A stretch of 52,318 nt of DNA from positions 1-52,318 of the forward strand of contig CANLKN010000014.1 in assembly GCA_947491475.1 (NCBI GenBank), in the 5' to 3' direction. Under the pieces are notes generated by a model that was not told where the DNA came from, did no database searches, and worked only from the letters and a program-made list of their open reading frames with translations. Shown in pieces: positions 20,201-28,000 of this stretch. A program made the translations under genes and the position numbers. Source of the DNA: Akkermansiaceae bacterium. Lineage in GTDB: Bacteria > Verrucomicrobiota > Verrucomicrobiia > Verrucomicrobiales > Akkermansiaceae. Within the stretch, counting starts at the first letter, position 1. Every line of letters starts with the position of its first letter.

Positions 20201-21281
20201 CGTCATTCAGAACGGCGAAGCTGAGTGTCGCGGGTTGCAGGGGTCGGTCGCCGAGCGGGCCGGTGATCGTGGGCTTGCAGGTGAGCCGATAGTAACCCGC
20301 CGGCAGCGGCAGGCGCAGCGTCTGCTTGAAGCCGCCTGCGGAAGTCAATTCCACCGGCGCGACGGCGGGCGTCTTGCCGGTCAGGTCCACGCATTCAAAG
20401 GCGGCCCTGCTCGCGACATCGCTTTTCCCGATCGCCCCGTCCCCGAAGCTCACTTCGATGGCTGGCTGGTCGGGAAGTTTGAAGATCCGGTCCGGAGACG
20501 CGGCGCTCAGACGCGCGCTGGCATTATTCGCCCAGGCCTCCAACTTCTGTTCCGGCGTAACCTCTGGCAGGATTTCGCTCAACGCCCGATTCCAAATGCG
20601 AAACCCGGAGAGGGCCCCGTTGAAGCATCGCCCTTCGTCCTCAAAGCCCAGCCCGACGCGAAAAGTCAGCGGACTGGGGGCGACCGGCACGGTTGCGGCG
20701 ATGCTCTCCAACAGCACGCCGTTGAGGAAGACCTTGAGTTCTTCCGGCGATTTCACAATCGCGACATGCTGCCATTGCCCGGCCACCAGCTTGATCGGCT
20801 TGGTGTTGATCCATCCGCCCGATGAAGACGGAATCGCCAGCAATTGCGCTCCATCCGCGCCGATGCGGTAGCTGAACGCGTAGCAATTGGTATTGCCCGC
20901 GTCCTGCTGGAGCACCAAGCCCCCGCCGGACGTATGGTTGCCAAAGATGTTCGCATTCGCAGCTTGTTGCGCGGCGGGCCTCACCCAGCACTCGATGGTG
21001 AACTCGTTGCTCAGCGCGGGCAGCTTGGCATCGGCTTCCACCCAGTCGCCGACGCCGTCGAACACCAAACCGGCCCGCCCGTCCAAAGCCTCGAAGCGGG
21101 GATTGCCATGCAACGTGCCGTGAAGGTTTTGCCCGGAACTGTCGCTCGCATCCTTATCTAATCGATATTCGAGAAGCAAGCCGTCGGCCGGTGGCGTTGG
21201 CGGAACCGGGGTGGTCTCCGCGGCCAAGGCGGAGACGGCGAGCGCGGCAAGGATTGTCAGTCTGGCGAGGGTGGTTTTCAT
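17205..21281 (-). CDS. Secreted LamG-GH2 glycoside hydrolase, paralogue 4
   Basis: This 1358-residue protein has a signal peptide (MKTTLARLTILAALAVSALA) followed straight away by a LamG domain (about 30-250, LVFDGVGDWVEAD). A linker, GH2 sugar-binding domain, Ig-like domain (YNVGGIVDTVELLATP) and TIM barrel follow. The acid/base is E779 (VIWCLLNEQWPG) and the nucleophile E896 (KIVISESGAG). The final 225 residues form the conserved C-terminal domain ending in IGYE. Its start overlaps paralogue 5 by ATGA (21278-21281) and its stop overlaps the alpha-galactosidase start (17205-17208). Its loop between the two glutamates carries a unique FNYPDGCGPMWNN segment, unlike any neighbour, which suggests its own substrate preference. 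Confidence 0.88.
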   Translation of the reverse strand: MKTTLARLTILAALAVSALAAETTPVPPTPPADGLLLEYRLDKDASDSSGQNLHGTLHGNPRFEALDGRAGLVFDGVGDWVEADAKLPALSNEFTIECWVRPAAQQAANANIFGNHTSGGGLVLQQDAGNTNCYAFSYRIGADGAQLLAIPSSSGGWINTKPIKLVAGQWQHVAIVKSPEELKVFLNGVLLESIAATVPVAPSPLTFRVGLGFEDEGRCFNGALSGFRIWNRALSEILPEVTPEQKLEAWANNASARLSAASPDRIFKLPDQPAIEVSFGDGAIGKSDVASRAAFECVDLTGKTPAVAPVELTSAGGFKQTLRLPLPAGYYRLTCKPTITGPLGDRPLQPATLSFAVLNDDGGEPLAVPAPKTATLGAQPTLVTSLDGEGWLLATDPNNIGRTEQWFNAPRPEAKPTKVPWIIQDVFPNYHGVAWYWKEFTAPANPHDQGRFVLRFWAVDHLAEVWVNGVRIGQHEGSEDPFEFDVTDALKPGMTNRLAVRVLNPTEDGVDGIKRSEIPNNLRFSPITPGKTYNVGGIVDTVELLATPVVRVENLYVKPDWKTGRIQIEASLRNAGNKPLPTAVRFAVGSANSGETLNVALLTQELPPGDTVVRASLVVAQPRLWDLEDPFLYRVAAQAGVAGSPSVDEKTTRCGFRDFRYENDAFRLNGKRIYMQGVVLLPHYPVGFRLPPREDYLRRDLVAAKAMGLNTIRVIWGGLRARDLDLFDELGILVQQEHYGAIQIVPSPELPRRFDASFSGVIRRDRNHPSIVIWCLLNEQWPGPLFSHAVQTLPLVKYLDDTRLVWLASGGLDLQLSQGSLSNPGATGWQCLMGSESPDGPTFNYPDGCGPMWNNLGPIKADVHPYQPVPFTAVQIELMRTLGKHALPGRKIVISESGAGCAVNLPRLARHYEQMGAAGADDAVYYRDKLEQFMGDWEKWNLGRIWTSPEDYFTDSERNMVKLRLESSNALRANPYLAGYQFCALPDSDFNGCGLLNNFREFKPGVVELQNDVTAPVRWCLFAEPVNISSGGKLKLEAVLSNLDALRPGSYPVRIEVVAPDGRRMLEEKITLDVPDPKTSGEPPLVREVFSREVPVSGPTGAYKFLVQFERGAAATGGAIPFNVFNLADMPAVDREVVLWGNDEGLAKWLADHKIRSRPYSSAAPAQRELILVGTGGGDLAAFRELAQRMARGSAVVFLSPAVFARGDQPLAFLPLATKGPLTWIDVCAGYYRGDTFALPHPVFAGLPAQGILDYTFYRNIIPQGGYGLAGAPVPDDLIAAAIRAQFGYASVIQTASYNFGAGRFIFNTLKIRENLGTDPVAELLLRNMLNYAARDIDKPVAELPADFDQQLKVIGYE

Positions 21282-24200
21282 TCGTATCCGATGGCTTTGA
21301 GTTGTTGCAGAAAATCAGCGGGCAGATCAACTGGGGCTTTGTCGAGATCGCTCGCGGCGTAGTTGAGCAAATTGCGAAGTATCAACTCCGCGACCGGATC
21401 TTTGCCGAGTTCATCGCGGATGCGCAGGGTGTTGAAAACAAAACGTCCGGCTCCGAATGGGTAGGATGCCATTTGCACCACCGAACCGTAGCCGACCTGC
21501 GCGCGGATGCCGCCGACGATCAACTCATCGGGAACGGTCGCATCCTTCAAGCCGATGCCACCTTGCGTGATGATGTTGCGGAAAATGGTATAGTCGAGGA
21601 TGCCGCCGGATGGCAGGCCATCGAAGACCGGATGCTTCGCGGCAAAGGTGTCCCCGCGATAGTAGCCGCCGGAGTCGCTGGGAGTGAGCGTGCCTTTGTT
21701 GGCCAGCGGCAGGGCCGCCAATTGCCGGCTCTCCACTGCCACGTTTGCAAAACCGCCGAGCAGTCCCGCACCACCCACTGCCATCTGATCCGGCGAGAAG
21801 ACCGATGGAGTCAAAAAGATAACCGTCGATCCGCGGGCCATCCGCGTGGCCAGCGCTTTGAACGCGGCGGCGTCGCCGCTGCCATTCCCGACAAGGATCA
21901 ACTCCCGCTTGTCGGTTTCCACCGGAGTGAAGGGACGCGTGCGGATGCCATGATCCGCCAGCCAGGCGGCCAGTTCATTGTCCTTTCCCCATAACACCAC
22001 TTCCGTGTTAACTGCCGGCATCGCCTTGGCATCGAAGACTTGGAACGTGATTTTCTCCCCGGCGGCGGCGACGCCTTGTTTGAACTCGACGATGAACTTG
22101 TAGGTGCCAGTAGGGCCATCGATTTTCACTTCTTTGGAAAGCACTGGATGCACGAACTCCGGACGCTCCTCCCACGTGGGGATCTTGACGACGAGATCCT
22201 CTTCAAAAACCCGGCGGCCATCCGGCGCGACGACCATCGCACGCGCCGCATGATCTCCCGGCGGCAGGACATCCAGATTCGAAAGCACGGCCTCAAGCTT
22301 CACCGTGGAGCCGCTGTATAGGTTCACCGGCCCGGCAAACAAGGACCAGCGCACCGGAGCGGTGAGATCGTTCTGAAGCTCGACGACGCCTGGTTTATAC
22401 TCGCGGAAAAGATTGAGCAGGCCGACGCCGTTGAAATCCGAGTCCGGCCCGGCGCAGAAGAGATACCCCGCAAGGTGCGGATTTGCGCGAAGCGCATTGC
22501 CGGTTTCACGGCGGAGTTTGAGCATGTTCCGTTCGCTGGCGACGAAGAAATCCTCGGGACGGGTCCAGATGCGATTGAGTTTCCATGCTTCCCAATCAGT
22601 TAGAAATTCATCCAGCCGGGCCCGATAATAACGGGCGTCCTCGGCGTGAGTGGCTCCCATTTGTTCATAAAGACGGGCGAAACGCGGAAGGTTCACCGCA
22701 CAACCGGTGCCGATCTCGCTGATGACGATCTTGCGTCCGGGAGCGGTGGAGCCAAGCGTGCGCATGCGTTCGATCTCCGCGGCGGTGTGGGGGATGGACT
22801 GATAGGGATGCAGGTCGGCTTTGGCCGGACCAGTGCCGCCAACCATCGCGACGTAGGCGGGCCACGTGAAGGGGATCTTCGGACCATCCGGATTTTCGTT
22901 GCCCATAAGGTGCTGCCATTCCTTCGCTCCCGGATTGCTCAACGAGCCTTGCGAGAGATCGAGGTCGAACCCGCCGCTGTTGAGCCAATAGACGCGCGTG
23001 TCATCCAATTGCTTCAACATAGGCAGCGAGTCAACGGCATGGCGGAATTGCTGGCCATCGAGTATCTCGTTCAGCACACCCCAGATCACGATGCTGGGAT
23101 GATTCCGATCGCGGCGAATGACTCCGCCGATGGAGTCATCGAACCGGCGGGGCATCGCGGGGCCGTCCGTCATGTGAACCGCGCCGTAATGCTCCTGTTG
23201 AACCAAGATGCCGAGTTCATCGAACACGTCGAGATCCCGCGCCCGGAGGCCGCCCCAAATGATGCGGCAGATGTTCAACCCCATCGCCTTCCACGCCACC
23301 ACATCGCGGCGCAGGTAGTCTTCATTTGGTGAAACCCGAAAACCGACCGGATACATCGGCAGCATCAGCGCGCCTTGCAGATAGATGCGCTTGCCATTGA
23401 GTTGAAAGGAGCCGTCCTCGTAGCGGAAATCGCGGAAGCCGCAGCGCGTTGACCTTTCATCGATGGAAGGCGAACCCGCGACGTTGGCAAGAACGCTCAC
23501 GCGATAGAGAAACGGATCGTCCAGCGACCAAAGCCGCCACTGGGGAACCATCAACTCTCCGACGACGATCGTGTCGCCCGGAGGTGCTTCGGATTCGAGA
23601 ACGATGGCCTGAATCGTCTCTCCTTCCTTGGCCGGAGCGATGGCCATCCGCGTCAAAACCTTGAGCGGATTTTTACCGGCATTGCGCAGGGTGGCCACTA
23701 CCTGCGCGCGGCCGGTTTTCCAATCCGGGATGACATGAAGATTCTCCACTCGCACGGACGGGACGGCCAGCAGTTCGACCGAGTCCACGATGCCGCCGAC
23801 ATTGTAAATCGTCGCCGCCCGGAGCGGATAGGTTTTTGCGCTCCGTGGGACGTCGCCCAATGAAATGCCGTCGATGGGTTCATTGGTTGGATTCAACACG
23901 CGGACTGCGAGGAGATTGGCCTGGCCGGGTTTCACGGCATCGGTCACATCCAGTTCAAAGGGAGCCTCCGGCCCCTCGTGCTGGCCGACGCGGATGCCAT
24001 TGACCCATACCTCGGCAAGGGAATCGACCGCGAGAAAACGCATGATATATCGGCCATCCGCATGAGGATTTGCAGGCGCGGTGAACACCCGCCAATACCA
24101 GGCGACGCCGTGATATTCCGGAAAAACATCCTGGATGATCCACGGCACCTTGGTGGGTTTCGCATCCGCAGTCGGTGCGTTGAACCATTGTTGCTCGCGT

Positions 24201-25027
24201 CCCGTGTTTTGTGGATCGGTGGCGATTTTCCAATCATTGCCATCGAGATTCAGAGTCACTGCGGGTTGCGAGCCGTGGGGGGCGTCCTTTGGCGGCACGA
24301 CCTGAACGGTAAGTGCAGGGACAGCGGCAAGGGGCTGGGAAATTTGAATGGAAAGCCCGATGGCATCTTTATCGGGACCGTTCTCACCGGCCCATATGAG
24401 GAAATCGAGTGTTTCGTTTTCCTGGAGATCCAACGCCGACACTTCACGCATATAAGCTCCATCGGCGGGGATGCCTTTTCCATCGAATAAAATCGTTTGC
24501 TGCGGCGTGCCGAAATTGCGCAGCACATAGATCATCGCACTGGCCTCCGGGTGCAGGCGGATCGCCGAAACATCCACGCCATAAGCGGCGGAAGCCGGTG
24601 CCGTCCAGCGCACACAGGCGACATCCGCCTCCCCGATATGGCCGGATTGACCCTCCGCATACCCGGGGTGCACGAGCACGCTGCCTGGCGGGACGGCAAA
24701 TCCATAGATGCCCACGGGACCAGTGGATGCATTCCGTGCGATCAGCGGAGCATTTGCAGGATGATCCTTGGCTGCCCAGCCACGCAGTCCCGCGAGACCA
24801 AGAAGATCTTGGGCCGGTGAGAGCGGGTTGAAAGTTGGTGATCCATAGGTGCTAAACCCGAAACTCCATGTTCGGTCATTTGCTTCATGGGCGGGGAAAT
24901 CCCGGGCCAGATTCCAGTCCGTTTTGTTTTCACCGTTTGCACAGTGAATCATCATGAGAAAAGGACACAATATGCGGATCCAGAGCTTAGGCATACTTTT
25001 CACGAGCAGGTGTGTGATGGCTCTCAT
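21278..25027 (-). CDS. Secreted GH2 glycoside hydrolase lacking LamG, paralogue 5
   Basis: This 1249-residue member keeps the N-terminal beta-rich domain (about 37-235, WSFGFSTYGSPTF) but passes directly from it to the GH2 sugar-binding domain near residue 265, so the LamG domain is absent. The acid/base is E654 (VIWGVLNEILDG) and the nucleophile E771 (KIVISEIGTG). The chosen ATG at 25027 overlaps the stop of paralogue 6 by ATGA. It gives a long n-region before the hydrophobic stretch; an internal Met at residue 12 (MPKLWIRILCPFLMMI) would give a more normal signal peptide and is the alternative start. The C-terminal domain has an extra segment (ALATRMARG to VAVESRQLAALPLANKG is longer than in the paralogues) and ends in IGYE. 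Confidence 0.86.
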   Translation of the reverse strand: MRAITHLLVKSMPKLWIRILCPFLMMIHCANGENKTDWNLARDFPAHEANDRTWSFGFSTYGSPTFNPLSPAQDLLGLAGLRGWAAKDHPANAPLIARNASTGPVGIYGFAVPPGSVLVHPGYAEGQSGHIGEADVACVRWTAPASAAYGVDVSAIRLHPEASAMIYVLRNFGTPQQTILFDGKGIPADGAYMREVSALDLQENETLDFLIWAGENGPDKDAIGLSIQISQPLAAVPALTVQVVPPKDAPHGSQPAVTLNLDGNDWKIATDPQNTGREQQWFNAPTADAKPTKVPWIIQDVFPEYHGVAWYWRVFTAPANPHADGRYIMRFLAVDSLAEVWVNGIRVGQHEGPEAPFELDVTDAVKPGQANLLAVRVLNPTNEPIDGISLGDVPRSAKTYPLRAATIYNVGGIVDSVELLAVPSVRVENLHVIPDWKTGRAQVVATLRNAGKNPLKVLTRMAIAPAKEGETIQAIVLESEAPPGDTIVVGELMVPQWRLWSLDDPFLYRVSVLANVAGSPSIDERSTRCGFRDFRYEDGSFQLNGKRIYLQGALMLPMYPVGFRVSPNEDYLRRDVVAWKAMGLNICRIIWGGLRARDLDVFDELGILVQQEHYGAVHMTDGPAMPRRFDDSIGGVIRRDRNHPSIVIWGVLNEILDGQQFRHAVDSLPMLKQLDDTRVYWLNSGGFDLDLSQGSLSNPGAKEWQHLMGNENPDGPKIPFTWPAYVAMVGGTGPAKADLHPYQSIPHTAAEIERMRTLGSTAPGRKIVISEIGTGCAVNLPRFARLYEQMGATHAEDARYYRARLDEFLTDWEAWKLNRIWTRPEDFFVASERNMLKLRRETGNALRANPHLAGYLFCAGPDSDFNGVGLLNLFREYKPGVVELQNDLTAPVRWSLFAGPVNLYSGSTVKLEAVLSNLDVLPPGDHAARAMVVAPDGRRVFEEDLVVKIPTWEERPEFVHPVLSKEVKIDGPTGTYKFIVEFKQGVAAAGEKITFQVFDAKAMPAVNTEVVLWGKDNELAAWLADHGIRTRPFTPVETDKRELILVGNGSGDAAAFKALATRMARGSTVIFLTPSVFSPDQMAVGGAGLLGGFANVAVESRQLAALPLANKGTLTPSDSGGYYRGDTFAAKHPVFDGLPSGGILDYTIFRNIITQGGIGLKDATVPDELIVGGIRAQVGYGSVVQMASYPFGAGRFVFNTLRIRDELGKDPVAELILRNLLNYAASDLDKAPVDLPADFLQQLKAIGYE

Positions 25028-28000
25028 TCGTATCCGATGGCTTTGAGCTGTTGGTCGAAATCCGCAGGCAGAGGGGCAGGAGATTTACCGGCATCAGGCG
25101 CGGAAAATTTCAGCAAATTGCGAAGCAGCAACTCGGCCACCGGATCCTTGCCGAGGTTTTCGCGGATCTTCAGCGTGTTGAAGACGAACTTGCCCGCGCC
25201 GAATCGGAACGCGGCGGTTTGCACGTTCGAGCCATAGCCCATTTGGGCACGGATGCCGCCAACGATCAGATCGTCCGGTGCCTCGATGCCCGACAATCCC
25301 GGGCTCCCATGGCCAATGATGTTGCGATAGAGCGTGTAGTCGAGGATTCCGCGTCCGGGCAACCCGTCGAAAATCGGATGACCGGTTCCAAAAGTATCAC
25401 CCCTGTAGTAGCCGCCAGCGAGATCGAGAATTCCGAGCGTTCCCTTGGTTTTCAGCGGGAGCCAGCCCAGAGGTTGGTCCGCGCGGGCAAAGACCGCCGG
25501 GGACAGGAAGATCACGGTCGAGCCGGTGGCGATGCGTCGCGCAAGATCCTGAAAGGCGGGCAGATCACCTCCGCCATTCCCGACCAAGATAACTTCGCGT
25601 TTAGAGCTCTCGCCGGGCACATAAGGTCGGGTGCGGATTCCATGTGTTGCCAGCCATGCCGCCAGTTCAGGATCGGCTCCCCAGGGCACGATTTCCCCAT
25701 CGACTTCAGGCATCTCGGCCGCATCAAAAACCCGGAAGCTTGTCTCGCCGCCCGAGGCCACGGCGCCACTCTCGAAACCAACCCGCACCTGATAGATTCC
25801 GGATGGGGAATGGACCGGCAGGTCTTTGGTGAAAAGGGGGCGGACCCATGGCGGTTCCCCGTCTTTGGGCTGTGGCGGAACGTTCACGTTCAGTAATTCG
25901 TCGAGCATCCGCGTGCCATCGGGAGCGGACACCTCAACACGCACGGGATAATCACCGGCAGGCAGGGCGTCGAGATTGGATAGCACGACGTCGATCTTCA
26001 CGGTTCCACCGCGATAGATATTCACCGGATCCACAAACAGCGACCATCGCACCGGGGCCGTGAGATCCTGCTGAAGGTCCACCACGCCGGGTTTGAACTC
26101 GCGGAAAAGGGTTAGCATCCCGACGCCGTTGAAATCGGAATCGGTGAGCGCGCAGAAGTAAGAGCCTGCGAGGTGCGGATTTCCGCGCAGGGCATTGCCG
26201 GTTTCCCGGCGGAGGTTCAGCATGTTCCGCTCGCTGTTGCGGAAGAAGTCTTCCGGCTGGCTCCAGACTCGGGAGAGTTTCCATGCATCCCAATCGGCCA
26301 TGAACTTGTCGAGTTTGTCGCGAAAATACACGGCATCGTCGGCACCGGTTGCTCCCATCTGCTCATAGTGGCGCATGACCCGCGGCAGGTTGATCGCGCT
26401 GCCGGTGCCGATCTCGGTGATCAGGATCTTGCGGTCCGGAGCCACGGAGCCGAGTGTGCGCATGCGCTGGATCTCGGCGGCGGTGTGGGGAACGTTCTGG
26501 TAGGCGTGGATATCGGCCTTGATGTCGCCCTTGTTATCCTGCATTGACATATAATCCCATGGCCAGACGAGTTCGGGGCCGTCGGGCCGTTCGCTGCCCA
26601 TCAAGTGCTGCCATGTGGTGGCACCCGGATTGCTGAGCGAACCGATGTGCATTTGCAGATCAAAGCCGCCGCTGTTGAGGAAGTAGGGGCGGGTGTCGTC
26701 GAGGGATTTTACGAGCGGAAGGATTTGCACCCCATGACGATATTGCGGGCCGTCCCAGATTTCATTCATCACGCCCCACATGACGATGCTCGGGTGGTTG
26801 CGGTCGCGGCGGACCATGCCGGAAATGGAGGCGTCGAACCTGCGCCCAAGCTCCGGGGAGGGAGCCATGTGAATGCCGCCGAAGTGCTCCTGCTGGACCA
26901 TGATTCCCAACTCATCGAAGAGATCGAGGTCGCGGGACCGCAAGCCGCCCCAGATGAGGCGGATCATGTTCAGACCCATCGCCTTCGCAGCCACGAGGTC
27001 GCGGCGCATGAACTCCTCGCGCGGAGACACGCGATGACCAATCGGGTAGTGCGGGAGGATGAGTGCGCCCTGCAAATAGATGCGCTTGCCGTTCAGGCGG
27101 AAGGCATTGTTTTCAAAACGGAAATCCCGGAATCCGCAGCGTGTGGATTTTTCATCGAACGATGGTGAACCCGCTGCCGCGACCTGCACGCTCACGCGGT
27201 AGAGGAATGGATCTTCCGGACTCCAGAGGCGGACATCCGGCGCTGTCACTTCGCCCTCGATCCGCGTGTCTCCCGGCGGAATCTCGCGTTGATACGCGGC
27301 GGCATCGAGTCCTTCGCCACCGAGGGCAGGAGAGATCGTGAAGCGTGTTGTCACCTTGACCGCGCGGTCGGAAGCATTTCGCAAGTTTGCCTCGATGCGG
27401 ACGCGACCGGTTTTCCAATCCGGTTTGACGGAGATGTTTTCCACGCGGACTGATGGCACTGCGAGAAGTTCGACCGAGTCCACGATGCCGCCGACATTGT
27501 AGATGGTGCCCGGGCTGAGCGGATAGTGTTTCGCGCTGCGGGCCGTGTAGCCGAGCGCGATGCCATCGATCGGCTCGTGGGTCGGGTTGAGCACGCGCAC
27601 GGCGAGTTGGTTGTTGGCTCCGGGCTTGATGGCAGCCGTCACATCAAACTCAAAAGGATCCACAGAGCCTTCGTGCTGGCCGACTTTCTGCCCATTTACC
27701 CACACCTCTGCAAAATAATCCACCATCTGAAACCTGAGAATATACCGGCCTCCGGCAGCTGTATTCTTGGGTGCGGAAAACTCCCGCCAATACCATGCGA
27801 CGCCGTGGTAGTTGGGGAAAATGTCCTGGATGATCCATGGCACTTTGGTGGGCTTGGCATCCGCAGTCGGGCCGTTGAACCACTTTTCTTCACGTCCGAC
27901 ATTTTTGGGATCAGTGGCGATTTTCCATGCCTCTCCATCGAGCGATGTCACTAGCGTTGCCAGCGTGCCTATTTCCGAGGCCTCGACCGGTGTGCCTGCT

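Noticed and set aside
17088-20825. Long plus-strand frames opposite the GH2 genes (for example 18252-19346 and 19368-20825)
   Set aside because: They are antisense to proteins with intact catalytic motifs, recur at equivalent places of each paralogue, and their translations match no family. They arise from GC-rich codon bias.
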